Positions 7,460 through 15,707 of a stretch of DNA of 24,162 bases are shown piece by piece (positions within the stretch are counted from its first letter, which is position 1; each line of letters starts with the position of its first letter). The translations under genes were made by a program, and so were the position numbers. Source of the stretch: JAKEGN01 sp964465665. GTDB lineage: Bacteria; Pseudomonadota; Gammaproteobacteria; Steroidobacterales; Woeseiaceae. The notes under the pieces were generated by a model. The model had not been told where the DNA came from and made no database searches. It saw only the letters and a program-made list of their open reading frames with translations. The stretch spans positions 1-24,162 of the forward strand of contig CAYXKM010000055.1 in the NCBI GenBank assembly GCA_964465665.1, given 5' to 3'.

Positions 7460-8167
7460 TCATCCAAGCGGATTGAAAATCGCGGCGTCGGGAAGGTCTT
7501 TGTCCAGTGCTGCATAGACTCGTCGCTTGAAAATTTCGATATGTTCGTCCGACATTCGTGCGATCGCCTCGCAATCCCGCCTGACACGCGCACCGATAAT
7601 GTCGTTGTGATTTTTGAGGATCAGCGAGGCATGCAATTTCCAGTCTTTGTCAACGATCAATCGAAACGTCAAAGATGACAGGCGTGTACTGTGTTCAAGC
7701 AGCCTGCCATAGGAATGCTGCAAGTACCGGTTGGAGCACCCCGCGGCCACTTCTACATGAAACTGAATGTTCAATTCGCGTGCGAGCTTGACTTTCTTTG
7801 TGTCGCACGCGGTTTCCAGTCGCTCCTCGATTTTCAGCAGTTTGTCGAGTTGACCGGTGCTGATTCTGGCCGCGCTCAACACCATTACCAGTCGCTGTGT
7901 GAGCTGGAACGCTTCGAAGAAATCAGCGATATCCTGCACGGTAAATGTTTTCACGTAGGCACTTCGGTGCGGTTCCATGCCGACCAGGCCATCCGCAGCC
8001 AGCTTGCGAATGACTTCCCGCACCGGAGTGCGGCTCACTTCGAAACGCTCCATCAGTTGCGTCTCGTCAAGTATCGCGCCGGGTTGCACCTCGGCGTTCA
8101 GTATGTCGTCTTTCAGCGTGCTGTAAATTTCTTCAGCAAGCACGCGGGTAGCTGGTGCCCTTCCCAT
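7460..8167 (-). CDS. GntR family transcriptional regulator, FCD (FadR) subfamily
   Basis: About 235 residues. The N-terminal winged helix-turn-helix (residues ~5-70) has the GntR signature: Ile-Tyr-Ser-Thr-Leu-Lys-Asp-Asp-Ile-Leu, Pro-Gly-Ala-Ile-Leu-Asp-Glu, and Val-Ser-Arg-Thr-Pro-Val-Arg-Glu. The C-terminal all-helical FCD domain carries His in Ile-Gln-Phe-His and the closing Asn-His-Asn-Asp-Ile-Ile ... Arg-Arg-Asp ... Met-Ser-Asp-Glu-His-Ile pattern that usually binds a metal and a small organic acid. ATG at 8167 is preferred (GAAGGG 10 nt upstream); a GTG at 8206 would add 13 residues without an SD. It is divergent from the TonB receptor operon, so it is the likely ligand-responsive regulator of that operon, probably a repressor (inference). 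Confidence 0.9.
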   Translation of the reverse strand: MGRAPATRVLAEEIYSTLKDDILNAEVQPGAILDETQLMERFEVSRTPVREVIRKLAADGLVGMEPHRSAYVKTFTVQDIADFFEAFQLTQRLVMVLSAARISTGQLDKLLKIEERLETACDTKKVKLARELNIQFHVEVAAGCSNRYLQHSYGRLLEHSTRLSSLTFRLIVDKDWKLHASLILKNHNDIIGARVRRDCEAIARMSDEHIEIFKRRVYAALDKDLPDAAIFNPLG

Positions 8168-8279
8168 AAGTGGCAGGCCCTTCAATGTAGCTTTGTTAAT
8201 GAACACCCATAGGCTGTGGAACAGTTTCGGGTGAATTTATTCGCGTTGCCATCCGGCGGCCCGAGGTCGCAGTGCTTTG

Positions 8280-8300
8280 TTGTATTCTTTTTGTATATGA
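8280..8300. repeat. Imperfect 21-bp direct repeat, copy 1 (candidate operator)
   Basis: Pattern TTGTATT-nnn-TTTGTA-n-ATGA; 17 of 21 positions are identical to copy 2 at 8390-8410. It contains two TTGTAT hexamers 11 bp apart, one helical turn. Copy 1 also carries TGTA (8292-8295) inverted against TACA (8303-8306). Confidence 0.5.
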
Positions 8301-8389
8301 CTTACATTTCGAAGTATCATTTTATTCAAAGCGTAACCGGCCCCGAGTCCAGACCGGAAACGCGCCTAATATACCAAGACTGCTAGCGA

Positions 8390-8410
8390 TTGTATTTACT
8401 TTGTACATGA
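8390..8410. repeat. Imperfect 21-bp direct repeat, copy 2 (candidate operator)
   Basis: Second copy, offset exactly 110 bp from the first, with TTGTAT and TTGTAC 11 bp apart and ending in ATGA. It includes the palindrome TGTACA (8402-8407). It lies ~130 nt upstream of the receptor start. Confidence 0.5.
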
Positions 8411-8526
8411 TCAGGACGGTCTGAGGCAGACGACGTAGCGAGGGCTTGGCCATTGCGTGCGCGGCAATGCAAGCACACGCGATTGTGGAATGCCCGTTAG
8501 CTCTGCTCTTGGAACGACCGTGCTTC

Positions 8527-8534
8527 GGGGGAGG
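8527..8534 (+). promoter_or_regulatory. Strong ribosome binding site of the TonB-dependent receptor
   Basis: GGGGGAGG followed by 5 nt and the ATG at 8540. It is the best SD in the window and fixes the start that gives an unusually long leader before the signal peptide core. Confidence 0.75.
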
Positions 8535-8539
8535 CGGCT

Positions 8540-11005
8540 ATGTCCATTTGTGCTCAGTGGGAATTGTTGAAGTTTGCGCCTGCGAGTTTTCCGGCACGAG
8601 TGCCCGTCGCAGACTCCGCGTCAAAACGTCCGGTCTTGCCAGTTTCCGCTGCGATGCCGCCAGGTCAACGCCACATCGCCAACCTGACCCCGCTTGCGGC
8701 CGCGATCTTCGCCATTCTGTATCCCGCTCATAATGCGGCGGCACAGGACGAGAGCGGGATCGAAGAGATCATCGTTACCGCCACGAAGCGCGAGATGAAC
8801 ATGCAGGATCTCGGGCAGAGCATCACGGCGCTGACTACCGGCGACATACAGAAACAGGCGATACAGAACACGGAGGATTACGTTCGCGCGTTGACCAGCG
8901 TATCGCTCGCCAACGCGGTACCGGGCCGAAACACCATCGTCATGCGGGGCATGTCGAGCGGAACGCAGGAGTTCTACACCGATAGCCAGGTTGCGGTCTA
9001 CCTCGATGAGCAACCGATAACGACGATCTCCCAGGAGGTCGACGTCCGCATGATCGACATCAACCGGGTCGAGGTCCTTCCCGGTCCGCAGGGCACCCTG
9101 TTCGGCTCCAGTTCCCAATCCGGCACGCTGCGCATCATCACCAATCAGCCGGATCCGACCGCATTCTCCAGCCAGGTCGACGCCGGCGTCTGGACCACGG
9201 ACGGCGGCGAGGAGAGCTACGACCTGAGCGGCTGGATCAATGTCCCCGTCACCGACACGCTGGCCATTCGAGCCGTGGCGTTCACCGCGCACGAGGGCGG
9301 CTTCGTCGACAACGTGCTGGGGGCGACGCTCGAGGGCTCCGAGACCAACGCCGATGTCGCCGAGGAGGATCAGAATACCTACGATAACTATGGCGGCCGC
9401 ATAGCCGCGCTGTGGAATATCAGCGAGGAGTGGAACCTCAACCTGTCGTACATCGCGCAGCAGAGCGAGCTCGAGGGCGCTTGGGAAACGGATCCGGCGC
9501 TCGGCGACTTCAAGATCACCCGCTTCTTCGAGGAATATCGCGACGACGACTGGTACCAGGCGTCGGGCACGGTCAAGGGCGATCTCGGCTTCGCCGAACT
9601 TACGGCCACGGCGTCGTATTTCGACCGCAAGGTCGTTTATGAATGGGACAACATGGTCTACGAGCAGTGGAAGGACAGCTACTTTGCCTACTATCCCCTG
9701 TATAACTCGGACTACACCTTCGGCACTATTTTCAACGACCAGGATATTTACCGCGCGGCATACGAGGCCCGCCTGACGTCGCAGGGCGAGAGCCGATTCC
9801 ACTGGATGATCGGCGCCTTTTACGAGGACTCGACCACCGAATGGTTCTACGGCGCCAAAAATCCCGATTACGTCGGCACGACGTCCTGGTACGCGGCGCA
9901 AGCCTATGCCTATTACTACAACTACCTCGGCTACGACGTACAGTACCCGCTGCCGCCGACGGACATCGCTTACTCCGAGTCGTATTACAACGATATCAAA
10001 CAGACGGCAGTTTTCGGCGAGATCGGCTTCGATATCACGGAGCGATGGAATGTCACGGTTGGCGCCCGATGGTTCGAATTCGACCGCAACACGGTAACGG
10101 TTTACCAGTTTCCGCAGGGTTTGCCGCCTTTCGGCTCGTTCGATACCGGAGGCCGGGTCGAATCTTCCGGTGTCGAGAGCGACACGGTGTTCAAGCTGGG
10201 CACGACTTTCCATTTCACGGACGACGTGATGGTCTACGCGTTGTACAGCGAAGGCTTCCGCCTGGGGGGCACCAACAGTCAGCGCGCGGCCAATACGGGC
10301 CTGATCCCACCCATTTACGAGCCGGACAAGGTCGAGAACTACGAAGCCGGTATCAAGAGCCAGTTCGCCGACGGTCGCGTGCTGCTCAACGTCATCGCTT
10401 TCAGCGCTGTCTGGGACCAGATCCAGGTCACCCAGTTCGGCGTGAATGGTATCTGGTGGCTGCAGGGCATCATCAACGGCGGCGAAGCAGAAAACCAGGG
10501 GGTGGAGATCTCCGCCGAGTGGCAGGCCACCGACAACCTGAATCTGGTCGCGCGGGCAACCATCAGTGATCCGCAGTTCAAGGAACCGATCGACCTCGTT
10601 GGCGGTGATGTTGTCCCGGCCGGCGCACCCATGGTCTGGTCCGCCGAGGAGAAATACTATGCCGCCGTCGAATACGTGGTGCCGGACGTGCTCGGTGGCG
10701 ATCTGTGGTTCCGCTACGACTACAGCTACGAAGGCGAGAAGTGGAACACTCTCTCCAACATCATAGAGAACGACCCCGAGGGACTGGTGCCTTCCTGGAG
10801 CTTGAGCAACTTCCACGTCGGGCTGACTATGGAAAACGGCTGGGAATTGCAGGCCGATGTCAAGAATATATGGAACGAACTTGCCTACAACTCGCTCGTC
10901 AACGATTCGAGCGGCGAACTCTTCGGCGACCCGCGATTCGACAACGTTCGCAACTATGCCAGGCCGCGTACAATCGGTTTCAGTGTGAGAAAGCGCTTCG
11001 ATTGA
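8540..11005 (+). CDS. TonB-dependent outer membrane receptor
   Basis: An 821-residue outer membrane receptor importing a substrate with energy from TonB-ExbBD. The hydrophobic signal core is at residues ~47-61, with cleavage likely after Ala-Ala-Ala before Gln-Asp-Glu. A TonB-box-like Glu-Glu-Ile-Ile-Val-Thr-Ala-Thr-Lys-Arg follows, then the plug domain (~80-195, with Thr-Ile-Val-Met-Arg-Gly and Val-Glu-Val-Leu-Pro-Gly-Pro-Gln-Gly-Thr-Leu-Phe-Gly) and an aromatic-rich beta barrel with Glu-Gly-Phe-Arg and Glu-Asn-Tyr-Glu-Ala-Gly signatures. The type resembles receptors for plant- or xenobiotic-derived organics rather than known siderophore receptors; the substrate is unknown. About 45 residues precede the signal core, which is unusually long, yet the strong SD supports this start. 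It is the first gene of the operon; its TGA abuts a GTG of the next frame. Confidence 0.93.
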   Translation: MSICAQWELLKFAPASFPARVPVADSASKRPVLPVSAAMPPGQRHIANLTPLAAAIFAILYPAHNAAAQDESGIEEIIVTATKREMNMQDLGQSITALTTGDIQKQAIQNTEDYVRALTSVSLANAVPGRNTIVMRGMSSGTQEFYTDSQVAVYLDEQPITTISQEVDVRMIDINRVEVLPGPQGTLFGSSSQSGTLRIITNQPDPTAFSSQVDAGVWTTDGGEESYDLSGWINVPVTDTLAIRAVAFTAHEGGFVDNVLGATLEGSETNADVAEEDQNTYDNYGGRIAALWNISEEWNLNLSYIAQQSELEGAWETDPALGDFKITRFFEEYRDDDWYQASGTVKGDLGFAELTATASYFDRKVVYEWDNMVYEQWKDSYFAYYPLYNSDYTFGTIFNDQDIYRAAYEARLTSQGESRFHWMIGAFYEDSTTEWFYGAKNPDYVGTTSWYAAQAYAYYYNYLGYDVQYPLPPTDIAYSESYYNDIKQTAVFGEIGFDITERWNVTVGARWFEFDRNTVTVYQFPQGLPPFGSFDTGGRVESSGVESDTVFKLGTTFHFTDDVMVYALYSEGFRLGGTNSQRAANTGLIPPIYEPDKVENYEAGIKSQFADGRVLLNVIAFSAVWDQIQVTQFGVNGIWWLQGIINGGEAENQGVEISAEWQATDNLNLVARATISDPQFKEPIDLVGGDVVPAGAPMVWSAEEKYYAAVEYVVPDVLGGDLWFRYDYSYEGEKWNTLSNIIENDPEGLVPSWSLSNFHVGLTMENGWELQADVKNIWNELAYNSLVNDSSGELFGDPRFDNVRNYARPRTIGFSVRKRFD

Positions 11006-11053
11006 GTGCAGGATTTAACCCGCCCCGACACATCGAAGCGCGAAACAGACTGC

Positions 11054-11057
11054 GAGG
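11054..11057 (+). promoter_or_regulatory. Ribosome binding site of the FAD oxidoreductase
   Basis: GAGG, 8 nt before GTG at 11066. It favours that internal GTG over the GTG at 11006 that immediately follows the receptor stop. Confidence 0.55.
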
Positions 11058-11065
11058 CCCAGCCA

Positions 11066-12661
11066 GTGACTGCCAAGGAATTTGATGCCGTCATTATCGG
11101 CGGTGGTCACAATGGACTCACTTGCGGCGCCTACCTCGCGAAAGCCGGACGCAGCGTCCTCGTGCTGGAACGCCGGGGACTTATCGGCGGCGCCGCGGTT
11201 ACCGAAGAATTTGCACCCGGATTCCGCACGTCCACCTTCTCCTATGTGATGAGTTTGCTGCACCCGAAGGTCATCCGGGATCTCGGGTTGCGGGATCTCG
11301 GCCTTACCGTACTGCCGGCTACCGACCTGTTCTGTCCCATCGGTACCGATAATCACATCGTGTTCAGCAGCGATGTTCACAAGACCGCCGAGCAGTTCGC
11401 CCGCTTTTCGAAACACGATGGCGACATCTATCCGCAGTTCGACGCCTGGCTGAACGAAGCTGCAGACGTCGTGCGCAAGTTGCTGCTGGATACGCCGGTG
11501 GATCCGTCGAAAAGCGATCTCAGGAGCCTTCGCGGATTGTTAAAGCTCGCGTGGAAGTATCGCAGGATAGGCGACAAGTTCTATCGGCTGGTCGATTTGA
11601 TGACCATGAGCGCCGACGACTTCCTTGCGCGTTGGTTCAAGCACAGCGCGACCCGCGCTGTGCTCGGCTATTACTGTTCCATCGGCACGTTCGCAGGCCC
11701 GAAGACACCCGGTTCGGCTTACGTCGTGTTGCATCACATCATGGGTGAGCACGAGGGCGCCGGAGGTTGGGGATTCATACGCGGCGGCATGGGTGCGATC
11801 AGCGAGGCCATTGCCGAATGTGGACGTCGCCACGGCATGCAAATCCGTACCGACGCAGACGTGGTCCGGGTCGAAGTGGCCGGCGGGCGCGCCACCAAGG
11901 TAATCACGGCAAAGGGCGATGAATATACCGCCCGTGCCGTGGTCAGCAATGCAAGTTGCAAGGTACTGTTCGATCGACTGATCGATCCCGAGCACCTGCC
12001 GGGCGCATTTCTGAAGCATATCCGGGACTATCGGACATTCTCGACGGCATTCAAGATCAATGTTGCCGCGGAGGCACCGCCGCGCTACACGGCATTCGAT
12101 GCGGCGAAATGCGGATTCGAATCGCCGAACTATGTGCACATAGGTCCCACCGTCGAGTACCTGCAAGCGGCCTACGAGGACGCGTGCCAGGGTCGCTGGT
12201 CAAGCCGGCCGTTCATCACGGCCGTTGTGCCGACCACGGTCGATGACACGCTGGCGCCGCGCGGCAAGCACGTCGTCAATCTGTTCGGTGGCCATGCGCC
12301 TTATGAGTTGACCGGACGTAAATGGGAGGACGAACGACCCGCGTTCGTGAAGAACGTCTTCGACACCATCGACGAGTTAGCCCCCGGCTTCAGCGACGGC
12401 ATCATCGACAGCCAGGTACTGCTGCCGCCCGATATCGAGCGCATCATCAATACACCACAGGGTCATATTTTTCACGGCGAGCTCTCGCTCGAACAGTTGT
12501 TCTTCCAGAGGCCGGCGCCGCATTACGCGGACTACAGGTCGCCGATCCATGGGCTGTACCAATGCGGTTCGTCGACGCATCCCGGCGGTGGTGTGTCCGG
12601 CATTCCGGGTCATAATGCGGCCCGCGAAATCCTCAAGGACTGGAACAAACTCGCCCGGTAG
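11066..12661 (+). CDS. FAD-dependent oxidoreductase, phytoene-desaturase / PYROXD2-like
   Basis: A 531-residue cytoplasmic flavoprotein. The N-terminal Rossmann dinucleotide motif (residues ~7-17, Ala-Val-Ile-Ile-Gly-Gly-Gly-His-Asn-Gly-Leu) and Val-Leu-Glu-Arg-Arg at the end of the second strand bind FAD. The C-terminal Gly-Leu-Tyr-Gln-Cys-Gly-Ser-Ser-Thr-His-Pro-Gly-Gly-Gly-Val followed by Gly-His-Asn-Ala-Ala is the closing FAD signature of the phytoene dehydrogenase/PYROXD2 group. These enzymes oxidise or isomerise C-C or C-N bonds; the substrate here is unknown, and carotenoid work is unlikely because no carotenoid genes are near. Start GTG 11066 has an SD; GTG 11006 would add 20 polar residues. 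It is followed after 4 nt by the Rieske oxygenase, so the two probably act in sequence on one compound. Confidence 0.88.
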   Translation: MTAKEFDAVIIGGGHNGLTCGAYLAKAGRSVLVLERRGLIGGAAVTEEFAPGFRTSTFSYVMSLLHPKVIRDLGLRDLGLTVLPATDLFCPIGTDNHIVFSSDVHKTAEQFARFSKHDGDIYPQFDAWLNEAADVVRKLLLDTPVDPSKSDLRSLRGLLKLAWKYRRIGDKFYRLVDLMTMSADDFLARWFKHSATRAVLGYYCSIGTFAGPKTPGSAYVVLHHIMGEHEGAGGWGFIRGGMGAISEAIAECGRRHGMQIRTDADVVRVEVAGGRATKVITAKGDEYTARAVVSNASCKVLFDRLIDPEHLPGAFLKHIRDYRTFSTAFKINVAAEAPPRYTAFDAAKCGFESPNYVHIGPTVEYLQAAYEDACQGRWSSRPFITAVVPTTVDDTLAPRGKHVVNLFGGHAPYELTGRKWEDERPAFVKNVFDTIDELAPGFSDGIIDSQVLLPPDIERIINTPQGHIFHGELSLEQLFFQRPAPHYADYRSPIHGLYQCGSSTHPGGGVSGIPGHNAAREILKDWNKLAR

Positions 12662-12665
12662 TCAA

Positions 12666-13964
12666 ATGATGCCAACGAACGACGAAAAAGGCATGCACGA
12701 CCTGATCGAAGCGCAACGGCGTGGCTTCTCACTGGATCGCGCATTTTACACGGACGCTGCAATATTCGAGCGTGACCGGGAGCGTGTTATCCGCAACCAC
12801 TGGATACTCGCAGCGCACACGTCACAGATTGAGTCGCCCGGTGATTTCCGTTTGTTCGACATTGCCGGGGAAAATATTATCCTCGTGCGCGGCCGTGACG
12901 GCGCCGTGCATGCGCATCACAACATTTGCAGGCATCGCGGCAGCCGCGTGCTGCTGAACGAGTGTGGCAACACGCCGGCCCTGACCTGCAGGTACCACGG
13001 CTGGACGTACGCGCATGATGGCACGCTGTCCGCAGCGAAGCATATGTCGGAGAATTTCGATCGCTCGCAGTTCGGACTCCTGCCGTGTCATGTCAGAGTC
13101 CTAGAAGGCCTGATCTTCGTCTGCCTGGCTGCCGACGACGCATCGAATTTTGCCCCGCTAGCGGAGAGTTTGACGCCTTTCCTCCTGTTGCACGGCACTG
13201 CGGATGCGCGCGTCGCGCAGCAGCGGGTGTTCCCGGTTCGTGCCAATTGGAAACTCGCCATCGAGAACTACCTGGAGTGCTATCACTGCAAGCCGGCGCA
13301 CCGGGAATATTGTCGCGTCGAAATCAAGGCCGACCGGATAGGCGACGGAACACCGGCGGCGTTGGCCCGCTATGAAGCCCGCGATCGTGAATGGCGCGCG
13401 CGTGCGGAAAAGCTGGGAACTTTGCTCGCCGATGTCGGCTCGACCTTGCCGCTGGATGAGCGACTGCCGAAGGCGCCGATTGCCGCCGCCTACCGGGCGC
13501 CGTTACGGGCGTCGCACATCAGCGCTACGGAGGACGGACGAGCGGCAGCGCCGCTGATGGGCGGGTTTCCCGATTACGACGGCGGCGAGACCGCGCTCGC
13601 CGCGGGCCCGTTTACCTACATGCTTGCCTACAACGATCACGCCGTTTTCTTCACGTTCGTGCCGCGCAGCGTCGATCTCAGCGATATCGTCTGCACGTGG
13701 CTGGTGCACGGCAAAGCAAAGGAGGGCAAGGACTATGAACTTGCACGCCTTACGTGGTTGTGGACGGTGACGACGGAACAGGACAAGGCCATCATCGAAG
13801 CCAACGCGGCGGGCGTCAGTTCCCCGAGTTACCAGCCGGGCCCGGCCTCGCAGCTGGAGGCCGACGTGGCGGCATTTCGCGAATGGTATCTGTCGTCGAT
13901 TGGACCGGCGAGCCGTCGGTCGCGCCTGTCCGAGGTACACGGTGGCCGTTATTTCACGGCCTGA
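12666..13964 (+). CDS. Rieske non-haem iron oxygenase, large subunit (GbcA/CntA-like)
   Basis: A 432-residue terminal oxygenase that would hydroxylate or demethylate its substrate with O2. The Rieske [2Fe-2S] domain has Cys88-Arg-His90 and Cys108-Arg-Tyr-His111. The catalytic domain has Asn-Trp-Lys then Glu-Asn-Tyr-Leu-Glu-Cys-Tyr-His, giving iron ligands His207 and His212 and probably Asp373 (Thr-Glu-Gln-Asp). The residue that normally bridges the Rieske and iron sites, an Asp, is Glu204, as in carnitine and glycine-betaine oxygenases. The C-terminus (Tyr-Gln-Pro-Gly ... Phe-Arg-Glu-Trp-Tyr) fits that group. No reductase is encoded in the window, so electrons must come from a partner elsewhere. 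The first of two adjacent ATGs is used; SD is weak, and ATG 12693 is an alternative. The substrate is unproven. Confidence 0.92.
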   Translation: MMPTNDEKGMHDLIEAQRRGFSLDRAFYTDAAIFERDRERVIRNHWILAAHTSQIESPGDFRLFDIAGENIILVRGRDGAVHAHHNICRHRGSRVLLNECGNTPALTCRYHGWTYAHDGTLSAAKHMSENFDRSQFGLLPCHVRVLEGLIFVCLAADDASNFAPLAESLTPFLLLHGTADARVAQQRVFPVRANWKLAIENYLECYHCKPAHREYCRVEIKADRIGDGTPAALARYEARDREWRARAEKLGTLLADVGSTLPLDERLPKAPIAAAYRAPLRASHISATEDGRAAAPLMGGFPDYDGGETALAAGPFTYMLAYNDHAVFFTFVPRSVDLSDIVCTWLVHGKAKEGKDYELARLTWLWTVTTEQDKAIIEANAAGVSSPSYQPGPASQLEADVAAFREWYLSSIGPASRRSRLSEVHGGRYFTA

Positions 13965-13979
13965 GCGAGGGCGCAGGTC

Positions 13980-15683
13980 GTGAACGCCTACGCCTGGGGC
14001 ATCCTTGTCAGCATCGCGATCTATCTCGTCGTCGGCAATTACGCCGGCCGCAAGGTCAAACATCTCGACGATTACTTTGTGGCCGGGCGACAGGCGCCCA
14101 CCTTACTGGTGGTCGGGACCCTGGTGGCAAGCCTTCTGAGTACCGCAGCATTCCTCGGCGAAGTCGGTATGGCGTACACCGGCCACGGCACGATCGTGCT
14201 GATACTCGTCGCCGTCAACGTCACAGGTTACATCGCCGGCGCCGTATTGTTCGGCCGGCACCTGCGTCGCAGTCGCGCGCTGACGGTCGCTGAATATTTC
14301 GGACGACGTTTCGCCAGCCGTCGCGTGCAGATTGCCGCTGGCCTCACGATCATCGTCGGCCTGGGCGCCTACCTCGTTGCCGTCACCCAGGGGGCGGCCC
14401 TCATCGTCACACGTGTGTCCGACCTGTCGTATCCGCTTGCGCTCGTCATCGTCTGGCTCGGATACACGGTGTTCACGATGTATTCGGGCTCACGCGGCGT
14501 CGTGATAACCGACACCATCATGTTCCTGCTGTTCACTGTCGTTTGCTATGCTGCCCTGGCATTCGTCGTCACGGCATCCGGCGGATGGTTCGCGACCATC
14601 GATGCGCTCGCAAGATTCACGACCAAGCCCGGCATCATTTCCTGGCACGGTGTCACGGGACCGGACGCCGCCTGGCAGACGCCCGGAGAAGCGCTCGCCT
14701 GGGCCGTGATCCTGGGACTGGCGTGGTCGGTGGTGGTTGCAGTCAGTCCCTGGCAGGCGAGCCGTTACCTGATGGCACGTAACGAACAAACTGTTCTGCG
14801 AGCGGCCTGCGGTGCAACGGCCGCCCTGCTGTTCATGTACCCGGTGCTGATGTTGTGCGGTGCGGCGATCAACCTCGGAAACGCCGACATCGAGCCGGCG
14901 GACACCGCGATGATCTGGGCGGCGCAAAACCTGATGCCGACCGTGGCCGGCGCTCTCCTGATAGCCGGGGTCATGGCGGCCGCCTTGTCATCGGCAACGA
15001 CCTTTCTGTCACTGGTCGGCTTTAGCGCCAGCAATGACGTGGTGCGGCACGAAAGCACAGACGATCAAAAGTTGCTGCGCCTCAGTCGCATTTGCATGCT
15101 CGCCATCGGCTTGCTGGTGCTGATGCTCGCGTTTGCCTTGCCGCCGCGGATCTTCTGGATCACTTACTTCGCCGGCACGGTCTTCGCGTCGTCCTGGGGG
15201 CCGGTCGCTTTCATGAGCGTGTGGAGCCGGACGATCACTGCCGACGCCGCTTTCTGGGGCATTGTCGTCGGCTTTGCCGGTAATATCACGACGAAAGCGC
15301 TGTCCTATTTCGGCATCATCGAACTGCCGGTGTGGGCCGATCCAATTATCCTCGGTGCCGCCATGAGCACGCTCGTGATCGTTCTGGTGTCGCGGCGCGG
15401 CATCGTTAGCGACGCAGAGCATCGCTATCGCAACATGCTGCATTTGGTACCGGACTCGGAACTCGACGAGCTGGAGCTTCGCCGCACGCGGCGTTGGCCG
15501 TCAGTTCTGATCATAGGCGGCATCGTATTGTCGGTTCTGATGATCCGTTTCTGGGCGCTGCCGTATCAGGCAACTATTGAGTCGGCGAGTATGTTGACAG
15601 GCGAACTTTGGGTCAGCCTCGGCTGCGGATTCGTACTTGTTGCCTGCGGATTGACGATTCGCCGTTATCTGCGTATTGCCTGA
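13980..15683 (+). CDS. Sodium:solute symporter (SSS family), substrate unknown
   Basis: A 567-residue inner-membrane transporter with about 13 hydrophobic helices. The first helix is followed by Asp-Asp-Tyr-Phe-Val-Ala-Gly-Arg-Gln, the standard SSS motif after TM1, and then a helix with Ser-Leu-Leu-Ser-Thr-Ala-Ala-Phe-Leu-Gly-Glu. A later Ala-Ala-Ala-Leu-Ser-Ser-Ala-Thr-Thr region corresponds to the conserved Na-site serines. It resembles the organic-acid/amino-acid branch more than sugar transporters. GTG at 13980 is chosen: GAGG/AGGG is 8 nt upstream, and the Rieske stop is 15 nt before. In the operon it most plausibly imports the periplasmic product made by the downstream hydrolase, or the intact compound brought in by the TonB receptor (inference). 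Confidence 0.9.
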   Translation: MNAYAWGILVSIAIYLVVGNYAGRKVKHLDDYFVAGRQAPTLLVVGTLVASLLSTAAFLGEVGMAYTGHGTIVLILVAVNVTGYIAGAVLFGRHLRRSRALTVAEYFGRRFASRRVQIAAGLTIIVGLGAYLVAVTQGAALIVTRVSDLSYPLALVIVWLGYTVFTMYSGSRGVVITDTIMFLLFTVVCYAALAFVVTASGGWFATIDALARFTTKPGIISWHGVTGPDAAWQTPGEALAWAVILGLAWSVVVAVSPWQASRYLMARNEQTVLRAACGATAALLFMYPVLMLCGAAINLGNADIEPADTAMIWAAQNLMPTVAGALLIAGVMAAALSSATTFLSLVGFSASNDVVRHESTDDQKLLRLSRICMLAIGLLVLMLAFALPPRIFWITYFAGTVFASSWGPVAFMSVWSRTITADAAFWGIVVGFAGNITTKALSYFGIIELPVWADPIILGAAMSTLVIVLVSRRGIVSDAEHRYRNMLHLVPDSELDELELRRTRRWPSVLIIGGIVLSVLMIRFWALPYQATIESASMLTGELWVSLGCGFVLVACGLTIRRYLRIA

Positions 15684-15707
15684 AATCCCTGTGAAAGAGG
15701 TCTCGAC

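Larger units (their letters stand above)
8168..8539. promoter_or_regulatory. Divergent regulatory region between GntR gene and catabolic operon
   Basis: About 370 bp without a gene. It contains two copies of an imperfect 21-bp direct repeat (8280-8300 and 8390-8410) and AT-rich patches unlike the flanks. There is also an inverted repeat CATTGC/GCAATG (8451-8456 with 8464-8469). A minus-strand TATATT near 8370 with AATACA about 17 nt upstream is a weak promoter candidate for the regulator. No consensus promoter for the receptor gene was recognised. Confidence 0.55.

Noticed and set aside
8621..10816. A 731-codon open frame on the minus strand opposite the TonB receptor gene
   Set aside because: It is antisense to a gene with clear plug and barrel motifs. 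Its translation is Val/Gly/Arg/Asp-rich with no recognisable domain, as expected from the complementary frame of GC-rich coding DNA.
11066..12661. The flavoprotein as the reductase partner of the Rieske oxygenase
   Set aside because: It has the phytoene-desaturase-type FAD fold signatures and neither a ferredoxin-type Cys motif nor an NAD-binding reductase module, so it more likely acts on the substrate itself.
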